Assembly: GCA_024689485.1 (NCBI GenBank)
Contig: JAILDK010000023.1
Location: 36,700 to 100,699, forward strand
DNA: 64,000 bases
Reading direction: 5' to 3'
Source of the DNA: Fibrobacter sp.
Lineage (GTDB): Bacteria; Fibrobacterota; Fibrobacteria; Fibrobacterales; Fibrobacteraceae
Shown: positions 9,344-22,340 of the stretch, in pieces
How the letters are laid out: every line of letters starts with the position of its first letter
Numbering within the stretch: position 1 is the stretch's first letter
Notes under the pieces: model-generated
Told to the model about the DNA's origin: nothing
The model's database searches: none
What the model saw: the letters and a program-made list of their open reading frames with translations, nothing else
Made by a program: the position numbers and the translations under genes

Positions 9344-10848
9344 AAGATGTAAGAATCGATCCCGTGGTGTTGCAGCAAACGTTGCTGTGCCGAATTGATG
9401 CGTTCTTCGATGCGGCGGCGCAGGGAGTGCATAATCGTGAGGTAGACCTTTTCTCCGCCGATTTGGTCTTCGATGTTGTCGTCGATGCTCGGGTTGTCAT
9501 TGACTTCGATCACCATCGGCTTGCCGTTGACTTCCTTCAAATCGACGCCGTAAAGACCGTTGCCAATCAGGGACGCGACGCGGAGCGCTGCCTTGATGAT
9601 GCCGTGGGGAACTTCGTCGAGCGGCACGCAGTCATAGAGACCGCAGATGTCGTCTTCGTTTTTGGAGTTCCAGTTGTAAATTTGCCAATGGTCCTTTGCC
9701 ATGTAATAGCGGCAGGCGTAGAACGGTCTGCCGTCGAGAATGCCGATTCTCCAGTCGAATGGCGTCGGAGTGAATTCCTGGGCAATGATCAAGTCGCTGC
9801 TTTCGAACATCTTGTCGAGATTTGCCTGCAGCTCCTTTTCGTCCTTGACTTTCACGACGCCCATGGAGAAGCTCGAATCCGGAGCCTTTAAGATCATCGG
9901 AAAGCCGATTTCCTTGGAAAGCTCGTGGCGATTTTCGGAATGGGCGATAATCGTATGCGGCGCAGGAATCTTGCCGACGGTCATCAGTTCCTGCAGGTAA
10001 ACTTTGTTCGAGCAGCGGAGAATGCTGTCCGGATCGTCGATGACGGCGATTCCCTGGGACTGTGCGCGGCGTGCGAAGGCATACGTGTGATGGTTCACAT
10101 TGGTCGTTTCGCGGATAAAGAGCGCATCGAATTCGCCAACGCGGTGGTAATCCTTTTTGGTGATGAGCTCGACGCGGAAGCCCGTTTTTTCGGCTGCGGC
10201 GATAAACTTTTGAATCGCCTTTGCGTTGGAAGGGGGCTCCTTTTCTTCCGGATTGACAAGGATCGCGAGGTCGTAAAGGTATTCGTCCGCATGGGCCGAC
10301 GTAAAGCGGTTCTTGTCAAAATATTCCTTGGCGAACTGGTCCACCATTTCCAAGTGGGAATCCGGAATTTCGTTCACGCAGATCGGGCGAATATTTTGAA
10401 TGAACCACTTTTGTTTAAACACAAAGTGCGCACGCAGAAGCGGGGCCTGGAACTGTCGGTAAAGTTCTTGCGAAAGCTCCAGATATTGCGGGCTCACGTT
10501 CTGTCCAAAGTAAATCGACAGCGTGAATTCCGAACCGGTGAGCTTGTGCAAACTCTTCTGGATCAAGTCATCGATTTCTTCGGAGATGTTCTTGACAACA
10601 GCGGGAGCCTTGAAATCGCGAATGCTCTTGACGTTCGGAATGACCTTATGACCGCGGGCTTCGGCGAGCAGGGAAACGTAGTACCCTTTGCTTTGGTAGC
10701 TGTAGTCTTTGCACAGATTGAAGACGCGCACGTTTCGCATCTTCGTGAATTCTGTATTTGTCAAGTAATCCTTGGCAGATACGACCTGCACTTCAGAAAC
10801 ATGGAACTTCCAGTTTTTCGGATTATTGACAACGATGAGTTTTTTCAT
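9340..10848 (-). CDS. RimK-family ATP-grasp ligase with RLAN-type N-terminal domain
   Basis: N-terminal FNLCKDYSYQSKGYYVSLLAEARGHKVIP (RLAN-like); ATP-grasp FPMILKAPDSSFSMGVVKV, DWRIGILDGRPFYACRYYM, GVDLKEVNGKPMVIEVNDNPSID. Confidence 0.87.
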   Translation of the reverse strand: MKKLIVVNNPKNWKFHVSEVQVVSAKDYLTNTEFTKMRNVRVFNLCKDYSYQSKGYYVSLLAEARGHKVIPNVKSIRDFKAPAVVKNISEEIDDLIQKSLHKLTGSEFTLSIYFGQNVSPQYLELSQELYRQFQAPLLRAHFVFKQKWFIQNIRPICVNEIPDSHLEMVDQFAKEYFDKNRFTSAHADEYLYDLAILVNPEEKEPPSNAKAIQKFIAAAEKTGFRVELITKKDYHRVGEFDALFIRETTNVNHHTYAFARRAQSQGIAVIDDPDSILRCSNKVYLQELMTVGKIPAPHTIIAHSENRHELSKEIGFPMILKAPDSSFSMGVVKVKDEKELQANLDKMFESSDLIIAQEFTPTPFDWRIGILDGRPFYACRYYMAKDHWQIYNWNSKNEDDICGLYDCVPLDEVPHGIIKAALRVASLIGNGLYGVDLKEVNGKPMVIEVNDNPSIDDNIEDQIGGEKVYLTIMHSLRRRIEERINSAQQRLLQHHGIDSYIL

Positions 10849-11546
10849 TTCTTTTTGGGTTGTACGGCGAGTATTAAGCTGTCGTAGGTGAGAATGCCTA
10901 AGAGAATGCTATGTACCAGTCGATTGCGTTCGACCGCGTAATAGTGATCATGGGCAATTGGATTTGTACAGTCCGGATCCGCGATCAAGAATTTCTTCTC
11001 TTCGTTTTCTCCGTAGACGACAACAAAGTGACCCATGGGGTCGCCGTGGATATCATCAAAGACGGACATGTTGTCCGAGTTCGTATATTCCCGTTTGCTC
11101 TGATACAGAAAGGTAGTAGAAACGCCCGTGATCAGGGGGACGTCTTTTTTGAAGTAGCGGTCGAAAAGCCCCGGTTTAAAGTCCTTGAGGTTCACGATTC
11201 CGCCCGCTTCGATAAACCGGAGATATGCCTTGATGGCAACGCGGAGCTTCGCGCGGTGCTTGGCCGCGTATTCCTGCCGCAGCTTGTCGGCAAGCTCCTC
11301 CATAGACAAATTGACCCACGTGGGGTCAAAAATCTCCAGGTTAACAGAATGGATGGTGGCGTCGAATCCGCGTTTTAAGGCGTCGAGGCCGAGAAAGACT
11401 CCCAGCGTTCCGCCTCCTTCGAGCATTTCAATTTCGTTGATCAGCCGATGGAGGGAAATCTGGTAACCGTAGTGATGGTAGATCGCGTGCAGGCTTGTGG
11501 GCCCGCACGTCACGTCATCCGGTTGTGGAAGAATCTTGATATTCAT
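10845..11546 (-). CDS. Peptidase C39-like (papain-fold) protein
   Basis: QPDDVTCGPTSLHAIYHHYG (Q...C), GHFVVVYG (H), IADPD (D) catalytic arrangement. Confidence 0.82.
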   Translation of the reverse strand: MNIKILPQPDDVTCGPTSLHAIYHHYGYQISLHRLINEIEMLEGGGTLGVFLGLDALKRGFDATIHSVNLEIFDPTWVNLSMEELADKLRQEYAAKHRAKLRVAIKAYLRFIEAGGIVNLKDFKPGLFDRYFKKDVPLITGVSTTFLYQSKREYTNSDNMSVFDDIHGDPMGHFVVVYGENEEKKFLIADPDCTNPIAHDHYYAVERNRLVHSILLGILTYDSLILAVQPKKK

Positions 11547-11570
11547 GATTCACCCGGATTAGGAGTTTTT

Positions 11571-12710
11571 TTACGAGAAGAAACCCTTGATCTTTTCAAT
11601 CAGGCTTTCGTCCTTCGCATTGTCCTTGTCTTTGCGAAGTTCCGCGAGCTGCTTGTAAAGGTCCTTTTCCTTCGAAGAAAGATCGGTCGGAATGGCCGCA
11701 TTCACTTCAACGAAGAGGTTTCCACGTGCTCCGCGACCGTTCAGCGGCGGAAGTCCCTGTTCCTTCAAACGGAACACGGCTCCCGGCTGCGTACCGGCAG
11801 AGACCTTGATTGAAACTTCGCCACCGTCGAGAGTCGGAATGCGAACGGTTCCGCCCAAGGCGAGCTTGTAAACCGGAACGTCGATGGTGCAGTGCAGGTC
11901 ATCGCCTTCGCGCGTGTAGAAGTCGTTCTTCTTTTCGGCGATGACGACGAGCAAGTCGCCCGCAGCACCGCCGCGAGGACCGCAGTGACCTTCGCCGCGC
12001 AGGTTCAAGTACTGACCTTCCGAAACGCCGACCGGAATCTTGATCGAAATCGTTTCTTCTTCGAGAACGCGACCTTCGCCGTGGCAAACGGAACACGGTT
12101 TGCCGATCACTTCACCGAGACCGTTACAGTCCGGGCAAGTCGTTTCGCTCACCATCTGGAAGAACGAACGCGTTACGCGGCGCACACGACCTGTACCGTG
12201 GCAAGTGGGGCATTCCTTCACATTGGAACCGCCCTTGCCGTTACATTCCGTACAAGGCGCATAACGTTTCAGGCGAACCTTCTTCGTCGTACCGGTGAGA
12301 ATTTCTTTATACGAAAGAGCGATCTTGATCTGCAGATCCTGTCCGCGCGGAGGGCCCTGACGTCCACGGGAAGACGAATGGAATCCACCGAAGCCACCGC
12401 CGAAGATGTCGCCGAACTGGCTGAAGATATCTTCGAAGTTGCTGAAGCCGCCGCCGAAGCCACCTGCACCAGGGCCGCCAGCGCCCGGCATGTTAAAGCC
12501 GAACTGGTCGTACTGGGCGCGCTTCTTCGAATCGGAGAGCACTTCGTAAGCTTCTGCAGCTTCCTTGAACTTTTCTTCTGCTTCCTTGTTGCCCGGGTTC
12601 TTGTCCGGGTGATATTTAATGGCGAGCTTTTTGTACGCGTGCTTGATGTCGTCAGCGCTTGCATCTTTGGAAACGCCTAGGACTTCGTAGTAATCTCTTT
12701 TCTCTGCCAT
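11571..12710 (-). CDS. dnaJ: Molecular chaperone DnaJ
   Basis: [43 protein letters not shown] region, four CxxCxGxG-type zinc motifs. Confidence 0.98.
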   Translation of the reverse strand: MAEKRDYYEVLGVSKDASADDIKHAYKKLAIKYHPDKNPGNKEAEEKFKEAAEAYEVLSDSKKRAQYDQFGFNMPGAGGPGAGGFGGGFSNFEDIFSQFGDIFGGGFGGFHSSSRGRQGPPRGQDLQIKIALSYKEILTGTTKKVRLKRYAPCTECNGKGGSNVKECPTCHGTGRVRRVTRSFFQMVSETTCPDCNGLGEVIGKPCSVCHGEGRVLEEETISIKIPVGVSEGQYLNLRGEGHCGPRGGAAGDLLVVIAEKKNDFYTREGDDLHCTIDVPVYKLALGGTVRIPTLDGGEVSIKVSAGTQPGAVFRLKEQGLPPLNGRGARGNLFVEVNAAIPTDLSSKEKDLYKQLAELRKDKDNAKDESLIEKIKGFFS

Positions 12711-12761
12711 GATCCAAATCTCTCTTAAAAAGTCAGATTAAAATTTCGTGTCCAAAATTAC

Positions 12762-12797
12762 AAAAAAAGGATTCCCCCCTCGAGGAGGGGAAAATCC
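12762..12797 (-). terminator. Intrinsic terminator downstream of dnaK
   Basis: Minus strand GGATTTTCCCCTCCTCGAGGGGGGAATCCTTTTTTT. Confidence 0.85.
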
Positions 12798-12828
12798 TGT
12801 AGGTTATCTAACCAAGGAGAAAACCGGA

Positions 12829-14739
<1,911 letters not shown>

Positions 14740-14781
14740 AACTGTAATCTCCTTAAACTTTTTTATTTCCGACCTAGTTTT

Positions 14782-14800
14782 AGCAAAATGCGTGCCAAAC
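14782..14800 (-). promoter_or_regulatory. Predicted sigma-54 (-24/-12) promoter of dnaK
   Basis: Minus strand gtTTGGCACGCATTTTGCT; GG and GC exactly 12 bp apart. Confidence 0.8.
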
Positions 14801-14848
14801 TCGTCAGATGCTTAAATTTGTTGAATTTCGCGGGCTTCTCACACCCAG

Positions 14849-14865
14849 TGTTTCATTTTGAAGCA
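14849..14865. promoter_or_regulatory. Putative upstream activator palindrome (dnaK)
   Basis: TGTTTC-ATTTT-GAAGCA; overlaps the grpE stop codon; 62 bp from the -24 element. Confidence 0.6.
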
Positions 14866-15536
14866 GGACCGGACGAAACGATCACCTTTGCGGTTTTCAA
14901 AAGCTTGTTCTTGAGCTTGTAGCCTTTCTGGAAAACCTGTACCACGTGGGATTCCGGGACGGTATCCGACGGCTGGTTCATCAGGGCTTCCTGTTCGTTC
15001 GGGTCGAATTCCTGGCCGACCGGGTCGATCTGTACAAGGCCAGCGTCCGTGAGGATCTTGTAGAACTGGTCGTGGATCATCTGGATGCCCTTGGAGAAGG
15101 CGTCAAAGTCCTTTTGCTTGTTGTTTTCCGGAGCCGCGGCACGTTCGAAGTTGTCGAGCACTTCGGAAAGCTTTTCGAGGAGCTTGCCGTTTGCGGTTTC
15201 GATCAGATCGAGCTGTTCCTTGGCGGTGCGGCGGCGGAAGTTGTCGAATTCCGCCATCAAACGGACGAACTTGTCTGCTGCGGCGGAAGCCTGTTCCTTC
15301 AGAACGGCATTTTCTGCCTGGAGCTTCTGGATTTCTGCGTCCTTCGGGTCAAGAGGCTGAGCTTCTTCTGCCTTCGGAGCTTCTTCTGCGGCTTCGGCGG
15401 TTTCTGCCTTGGCGGCTTCTGCTTCGGCTGCTGCCGGAGCTTCTTCCGGCTTTACACCGGCGATTTCTTCTGCCTGCTTCAGAATGTCTTCGTTTGCTGC
15501 GGATTCCTGCGGGTTCTTTTCCTGTTCTTCTGCCAT
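14853..15536 (-). CDS. grpE: Nucleotide exchange factor GrpE
   Basis: ADKFVRLMAEFDNFRRRTAKEQLDLIETANGKLLEKLSEVLDNFERA; adjacent to dnaK. Confidence 0.96.
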   Translation of the reverse strand: MAEEQEKNPQESAANEDILKQAEEIAGVKPEEAPAAAEAEAAKAETAEAAEEAPKAEEAQPLDPKDAEIQKLQAENAVLKEQASAAADKFVRLMAEFDNFRRRTAKEQLDLIETANGKLLEKLSEVLDNFERAAAPENNKQKDFDAFSKGIQMIHDQFYKILTDAGLVQIDPVGQEFDPNEQEALMNQPSDTVPESHVVQVFQKGYKLKNKLLKTAKVIVSSGPASK

Positions 15537-15591
15537 GATTTTACTTAAGCCTTTATGTTAAAAACCGTTTTGTGAAAGTTCGTCCTTATGA

Positions 15592-15611
15592 ATGCAAAAT
15601 CCATGCCAAAG
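15592..15611 (-). promoter_or_regulatory. Predicted sigma-54 promoter of grpE
   Basis: Minus strand ctTTGGCATGGATTTTGCAT; GG-GC spacing correct. Confidence 0.72.
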
Positions 15612-15649
15612 CGAAAAATGGGGAATTTGAAGCGTTTTGAATCGTCAGG

Positions 15650-15666
15650 TGTTTCGTTTTGAAACA
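15650..15666. promoter_or_regulatory. Putative upstream activator palindrome (grpE)
   Basis: TGTTTC-GTTTT-GAAACA, perfect 6-bp arms; 52 bp from the -24 element. Confidence 0.65.
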
Positions 15667-15696
15667 AAAAAAGGCCGTGCGTTCGCACGACCTTTC
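15665..15696 (-). terminator. Intrinsic terminator downstream of groEL
   Basis: Minus strand AAGGTCGTGCgaacGCACGGCCTTTTTTT. Confidence 0.85.
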
Positions 15697-15719
15697 AAAG
15701 CTTTGGGCTTTTGGAGCGA

Positions 15720-17360
<1,641 letters not shown>

Positions 17361-17395
17361 CTAATTCTTAAATTCTTTTGAGGTCTGTCCGTGTA

Positions 17396-17677
17396 TTAGA
17401 GGATTGCGAAGATGTCGCTTTCACGAACGATCAGATATTCCTTGCCATCGACGGTCACTTCCGTGCCGCTGTACTTGCCGTAAAGAACCTTATCGCCGAC
17501 CTTGACGTCCATGGCGATAGCCTTGCCGTTTTCGTCCTTCTTGCCCGGACCTGCGGCGACAACGGTACCCTGCATCGGCTTTTCTTTCGCGTTATCAGGA
17601 ATGTAAAGTCCGCTGACGGTCTTTTCTTCTGCCGGAGCCGGTTCAATGAGAACTCTGTCTGCAAGTGGCTTAATCAT
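17396..17677 (-). CDS. groS: Co-chaperonin GroES
   Basis: [45 protein letters not shown]; start revised to 17677. Confidence 0.98.
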   Translation of the reverse strand: MIKPLADRVLIEPAPAEEKTVSGLYIPDNAKEKPMQGTVVAAGPGKKDENGKAIAMDVKVGDKVLYGKYSGTEVTVDGKEYLIVRESDIFAIL

Positions 17678-17740
17678 AATAGGTGTACCTCTTTGTTGAA
17701 ATGTTTCGCAGCTTGCGCTGCCTTTGTTCGACCAGATACT

Positions 17741-17760
17741 ATGCAAGAATCGTGCCAAAG
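17741..17760 (-). promoter_or_regulatory. Predicted sigma-54 promoter of groESL
   Basis: Minus strand ctTTGGCACGATTCTTGCAT, full match to TGGCACG-N4-TTGCA. Confidence 0.85.
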
Positions 17761-17820
17761 CGTAAAAAAGGGCTTTTTTGGGGCTTTTGGGGGATATTGA
17801 GGGAAAAGTGTTTCACGGAA

Positions 17821-17837
17821 TGTTTCAAAATGAAACA
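17821..17837. promoter_or_regulatory. Putative upstream activator palindrome (groESL)
   Basis: TGTTTC-AAAAT-GAAACA, perfect 6-bp arms; 74 bp from the -24 element; extra half-sites at 17809-17814 and 17859-17864. Confidence 0.65.
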
Positions 17838-17908
17838 AAAAGCAAAATGGCGGAAAATGAAACGAAAAAGGCGTTCCTTTTCTATATTTGCCGCAAAACA
17901 ACGAGGTC

Positions 17909-18643
17909 ATGATGAGCTATCAGTCTAAAGCAGAAGAAAATTTCCAGAATCTTTCCAAGAATCCGTATCCGGGTCGCGGAATCGTTCTCGGCACGTCTCC
18001 GGACGGCAAGTCCTTTGTCCAGGTTTACTGGATCATGGGCCGCAGCGTCAACAGCCGCAACCGTGTCTTCGAACTGGAAGATACGGGCTTTGTGAAGACC
18101 AAGGCTTTTGACGAAAGCAAGCTCACCGACCCGCACCTCATCATTTACTATCCGGCTCGTCATCTGCCGAATTCTCACATCATCACGAACGGCGACCAGA
18201 CGGACACGATCTTTGACGGCATCCGCTTGGGCGGTACTTTCGAAAGCGCTCTCGCTACCCGTGAATACGAAGATGACGCTCCGAACTTCACCCCGCGCAT
18301 TTCCGGCATCACGTACCGTTCTGCAAATCCGTACGTGTACCAGCTTTCGGTCCTCAAGTCCGAAGACAACTCCGAAGATGCAGGCTGCGTCCGCGAAACG
18401 TTCAGCTATGAAAAGGCTCTTCCGGGTCTTGGTCATTTCATTTCGACCTATGTGACGAATGGCAGCCCGATTCCGTCTTTTGCGGGCGTTCCGCAGTGGA
18501 TGCCGATTTTCGACACCGCCGAAAAGACGCTCGACGCTTACTGGAATGCTCTCGATGCAGACAACAAGGTTTCCCTGCTTGTGAAGTGGATTGACCGCGA
18601 CACGTTCGCCGCCAAGACCTTGATTGTGAACAAGCTCGGCTAA
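17909..18643 (+). CDS. IMP cyclohydrolase-like (PurO-type) family protein
   Basis: NPYPGRGIVLGTSPDGKSFVQVYWIMGRSVNSRNRVF, ITNGDQTDTIFDG; start at tandem ATG 17909/17912. Confidence 0.8.
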   Translation: MMSYQSKAEENFQNLSKNPYPGRGIVLGTSPDGKSFVQVYWIMGRSVNSRNRVFELEDTGFVKTKAFDESKLTDPHLIIYYPARHLPNSHIITNGDQTDTIFDGIRLGGTFESALATREYEDDAPNFTPRISGITYRSANPYVYQLSVLKSEDNSEDAGCVRETFSYEKALPGLGHFISTYVTNGSPIPSFAGVPQWMPIFDTAEKTLDAYWNALDADNKVSLLVKWIDRDTFAAKTLIVNKLG

Positions 18644-18669
18644 GCTTTAAAAAGTTACCGTTTTTAGAG

Positions 18670-18702
18670 ACCCGAAAGAGGAAGACGTCTTTCGGGTTTT
18701 CT
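18670..18702 (+). terminator. Intrinsic terminator
   Basis: ACCCGAAAGAggaagacgTCTTTCGGGTtttc. Confidence 0.85.
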
Positions 18703-18740
18703 ATTTTAAAGAAAAAAATGGTCAGATTCCAGGGGAATGT

Positions 18741-19454
18741 ATGTATCAGATTTCGACGCTGAATGCTTTGGCTTTGGGTTATACGCGGAAGGTTGTTTCG
18801 ATTGCGGATTTGCTCGCTCATGGCGATACGGGCCTTGGCACTTTTGAAAATCTGGATGGCGAAATGATCGTTCTGGACGGTCATTGTTACCGCGCGGGGG
18901 ATGACGGCTCGGTCACGGAGCCTTCGACAAATAGGGGCGTGCCTTTTGCTTCGGTCGCTTTTTTGAAGGGTTCCTTGAAATTCGATTTGGGAGCTGTGCC
19001 GAATGTGGAAAGGCTCAAGGACCTTTTGAATTTGAAGATTGAAGAAGGTTTCGGTTTGAACAGCATGCACATTGTGCGGATCGACGGAAACTTTGCAAAG
19101 GTGGATGCCCGTTCTGAAAACGGTCTGCGTTCCCAGCATGTGGAACTCAAGGAATTGCTGAGTATGAATCAGAAAGCCTTTACGTTTGAGCACGTGAAGG
19201 GTTCCTTGGTTTGCCTGTACTATCCGGATTATATGGAAGGCATCAATGCGGCGGGCTGGCATTTCCATTTTGTTTCGGATGACAAGACGAAGGGCGGACA
19301 CGTTTTTGACCTGTCGATGGAATTTGGCCACGCTTCGCTTGACAAGATCAGCCAATTAGAAATGCAGCTCCCGACGGAAGCAGCATTCGATACTTACTCC
19401 CTGACCAAGGCGTCCCAGAAGGACATCAAGCAGGTCGAGCAGGGAAAAGGCTAA
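18741..19454 (+). CDS. budA: Alpha-acetolactate decarboxylase
   Basis: [68 protein letters not shown]. Confidence 0.93.
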   Translation: MYQISTLNALALGYTRKVVSIADLLAHGDTGLGTFENLDGEMIVLDGHCYRAGDDGSVTEPSTNRGVPFASVAFLKGSLKFDLGAVPNVERLKDLLNLKIEEGFGLNSMHIVRIDGNFAKVDARSENGLRSQHVELKELLSMNQKAFTFEHVKGSLVCLYYPDYMEGINAAGWHFHFVSDDKTKGGHVFDLSMEFGHASLDKISQLEMQLPTEAAFDTYSLTKASQKDIKQVEQGKG

Positions 19455-20218
19455 GCTATTTCTAAGGCTAAGCTATTTTTTAACGCAGAAAGGAATTCCT
19501 GGAGGCGGGCATCCTTTGGATGGTCGAAGATTTCTTCCGGGGTTCCGTCTTCCTTGACGATGCCGTCTGCAAAGAAGAGGACGCGGTTTGCGACTTCGCG
19601 TGCAAAGCTCATTTCGTGGGTGACGACGAGCATGGTCATGCCGGACTTGGCGAGATCCTTCATAATCTTTAAGACTTCGCCGACCATTTCCGGGTCGAGG
19701 GCGCTCGTCGGTTCGTCGAACAGGAGCGCTTCCGGATTCATGGCGAGCGCACGGGCGATGGCGATGCGCTGTTGCTGTCCGCCGGAAAGCTGTGCGGGGT
19801 AATGGTCGGCGCGGTCCGAAAGTCCGACGCGTTCGAGCAGTTCCTTTGCCTTGGCTTCTGCTTCGGCTTTGGAAAGAACGCCGAGCTTTGCCGGGGCGAA
19901 CATGATGTTCTTGAGGGCGGTCATGTTCTTGAACAGGTTGAACTGCTGAAAGACCATGCCGACGCGCTTGCGGATTTCGGGCTTGGAAACGTCCTTGGCG
20001 AGGATGCTTTTGCCGTCGAGGCGGATGTCTCCGCTGGTGGGCTTTTCAAGAAGGTTCAGTTGGCGGAGGAAGGTGGACTTTCCGCAGCCGGAAGGCCCGA
20101 TGATCGCGACGACGTCTCCCTTGTGAATGTCGAGGGAAATGCCCTTGAGAATCTGCTTTTCGCCGTAAGACTTGCAAAGGTCCTTGACCTGAATCAAAAT
20201 TTCACGATTAGCGTTCAT
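19451..20218 (-). CDS. Polar amino-acid ABC transporter ATP-binding protein (GlnQ-like)
   Basis: Walker [50 protein letters not shown]. Confidence 0.94.
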   Translation of the reverse strand: MNANREILIQVKDLCKSYGEKQILKGISLDIHKGDVVAIIGPSGCGKSTFLRQLNLLEKPTSGDIRLDGKSILAKDVSKPEIRKRVGMVFQQFNLFKNMTALKNIMFAPAKLGVLSKAEAEAKAKELLERVGLSDRADHYPAQLSGGQQQRIAIARALAMNPEALLFDEPTSALDPEMVGEVLKIMKDLAKSGMTMLVVTHEMSFAREVANRVLFFADGIVKEDGTPEEIFDHPKDARLQEFLSALKNSLALEIA

Positions 20219-21701
20219 TTTTCTTCATCCTCTTTTCAAGCTTGGAAACGACGCTGGAAAGTCCTGCTACCAGCATAAAGTAAATCGCGGCGACGGCAAG
20301 AAGCGGGAACATCGCTTCGTACGTCATGCTGCGGATGATGTCTCCGCCGCGTGTCAAATCGGTGAGGCCGATGTAGCCGACGATCGAAGTTTCCTTGATG
20401 AGCGAAATGAATTCATTTGTGAGAGCGGGCAGGGAATGTTTGAAAGCCTGCGGGTAAACGATCGAAATGAGGACCGTGCGGAAGCGGAGCCCAAGGCTGC
20501 GTCCCGCTTCGATTTGGCCCGGATCGACGCCCTTGATGCCGCTGCGGATGATTTCCGAAACGTATGCGCCGGAGTTCACACCGAAGGCGATAATGGCGAC
20601 GAGAATCTTGTTGATGTTGACCGAAGAGAAGACGATGTAATAGATGATCAGGAGCTGCACCATCATCGGCGTTCCGCGGACGACGGCGAGATAAGCCTTA
20701 CCGATGGCATTCGGAATTTTATAGCTGCCGTTGAATTCGTTGTTCACTCGGAACATGGCGATGAGGAAGCCGATGAGAATGCCGAGAATGGCGGCGAAGA
20801 AGGAAATCAGGAGCGTGTTTCCCAAGCCTTGGACGATGAACTTCCAACGGGAATCCTTGATGAAGTTCTTGTAAAAGTGATCGCTAAAGCTTTCTTCGAC
20901 TTCTTCTGCCTGATTTCCGCGGACGATGACGACGATCTTGGAAAGCGTGTAATCATCGGTGAAGTGGATGGACTTTTTGCGTTCTTCGGTAACGGTAAAG
21001 CCGGCAAAGCCCATGTCTGCTTTTCCTGAAGAGACGGCGTTGATGATCGCGTCGAATTCGATGTCCTGGATTTCGAGAGTGCGTCCAAGGTAGTCGGCGA
21101 TGTAATTGCAAATGTCGATGTCGAGGCCGATGATTTCTTCGCCTTCGTGGTATTCATACGGAGGGAATTGGGCGTTGGTCGCGAGGACGAGCTTGGGACC
21201 GTTTTTGATCTTTTGCGTGTAGCGGAAATCGCTTGTACGGTAGATGTAACGGTTGAAAATGGAGTCGTAGATGCCGTTCGCCTTCATTTCGCGGATGGCG
21301 AGGTTCACGCTGTCAAGCAGGCTCTGATTTTCCTTGGCGATGACGCCTGCGTAGGTTTCTTCGACGAAGACTTCATCGAGGATGCGGAGCGATGGATTTT
21401 GGCGGACAAAGGCTTTGGCGGGCTGGTCGTCGCTCATGACGGCGTCGATTTTACCCTGGAGGAGCGCCTGGATGGCGTCGGCGAGTTTCGTGTAGCGTTC
21501 GACGTCGATTTTTGCGGTGTCTCCGCCGAAGTCCGAAGCGTAAATGTCGGCGGTGTTGCCGATCTGGACGCCGACTTTTTTATGTCCGAGATCCTGGATG
21601 GAGAAAACGCGATTTTCGAGGGCGTTTTTTTGGCTTTCGCAGGCTGATAGGGAGAGCGATACGGCCAAACTTATAAAAAGGAGAAGTGTGTTCCGAATCA
21701 T
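20208..21701 (-). CDS. Lipoprotein substrate-binding domain (halves permuted) fused to amino-acid ABC permease
   Basis: Lipobox LSLSAC; SBP second half [14 protein letters not shown]...[10 protein letters not shown] precedes SBP first half [16 protein letters not shown]...[12 protein letters not shown]; then permease [14 protein letters not shown]...[13 protein letters not shown]. Confidence 0.88.
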   Translation of the reverse strand: MIRNTLLLFISLAVSLSLSACESQKNALENRVFSIQDLGHKKVGVQIGNTADIYASDFGGDTAKIDVERYTKLADAIQALLQGKIDAVMSDDQPAKAFVRQNPSLRILDEVFVEETYAGVIAKENQSLLDSVNLAIREMKANGIYDSIFNRYIYRTSDFRYTQKIKNGPKLVLATNAQFPPYEYHEGEEIIGLDIDICNYIADYLGRTLEIQDIEFDAIINAVSSGKADMGFAGFTVTEERKKSIHFTDDYTLSKIVVIVRGNQAEEVEESFSDHFYKNFIKDSRWKFIVQGLGNTLLISFFAAILGILIGFLIAMFRVNNEFNGSYKIPNAIGKAYLAVVRGTPMMVQLLIIYYIVFSSVNINKILVAIIAFGVNSGAYVSEIIRSGIKGVDPGQIEAGRSLGLRFRTVLISIVYPQAFKHSLPALTNEFISLIKETSIVGYIGLTDLTRGGDIIRSMTYEAMFPLLAVAAIYFMLVAGLSSVVSKLEKRMKKNER

Positions 21702-21776
21702 TTGTTTCTAATTGTTTAAAGGGTTGTGGCTCAAATTTAGTCTATATTTAGCGGAGAAAATTTGGAAGGAGCGGCT

Positions 21777-21953
21777 ATGACGCGATTGTGGGCAACATTT
21801 ATTTTGTTTGCTTTTTGCATGGTAATCGGTTGCGCGAGCAATGAGGAAAAATGCAAGGAAGGCGATATGGATGCTTGTTCCGAAATGCTCCAGGACGCTG
21901 CGGATGAAGTCAGCGAAGGTTTAGACGGTTTACTCAAAGAGGTAAAAGAATGA
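21777..21953 (+). CDS. Small lipoprotein (58 aa)
   Basis: MTRLWATFILFAFCMVIGCASNEEKC lipobox; RBS ggaagga upstream. Confidence 0.7.
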   Translation: MTRLWATFILFAFCMVIGCASNEEKCKEGDMDACSEMLQDAADEVSEGLDGLLKEVKE

Positions 21954-22240
21954 AACTGCGTAAAATTCTTCTCGGTGTTACGGTTCTGCTCGCTCTCGGT
22001 AGCGTGAGCTATGCGGCAACGGCCAGCGAAACGGTCGATAAGGCTGCCGCCGGTACGGAAAAGGGCATTAAGAAAGGCGCTGCAGGCACTGAAAAAGGTG
22101 TCAAGAAGGGCGCCGCTGGTGCTGAAAAGGGTGTGAAGAAGGGCGCCGCCGGTGCTGAAAAGGGCATCAAGAAGGGTGCTGCCGGTGCCGAAAAGGGCAT
22201 CACCAAGGCTGCGGATGCGGTCTCGAACTTCTTCAAATAA
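21950..22240 (+). CDS. Secreted hendecad-repeat protein, (AAGxEKGxKKG)5
   Basis: Signal peptide MKLRKILLGVTVLLALGSVSYA then 11-aa repeats; ATGA overlap with the upstream lipoprotein gene. Confidence 0.8.
   Translation: MKLRKILLGVTVLLALGSVSYAATASETVDKAAAGTEKGIKKGAAGTEKGVKKGAAGAEKGVKKGAAGAEKGIKKGAAGAEKGITKAADAVSNFFK
22046..22210 (+). repeat. 5 x 33-bp in-frame tandem repeat
   Basis: gccgccggtacggaaaagggcattaagaaaggc and four diverged copies. Confidence 0.9.
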
Positions 22241-22340
22241 GCGCGTTTTAACACGTTTTTAACACGCTTTCCTTGTCAAAAAGTTCGCAAAGTCTCCTTT
22301 ATCGGAATAGTTTATTCTTAATCAGATAAGGAGATGGGTC

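Noticed and set aside
18834-18860. TTGGCACTTTTGAAAA inside budA as a sigma-54 site
   Set aside because: Coding sequence, wrong -12 element.
22241-22275. Short repeats gttttaacacgtttttaacacgc as a regulatory array
   Set aside because: Only two imperfect copies; could be part of a terminator or chance.
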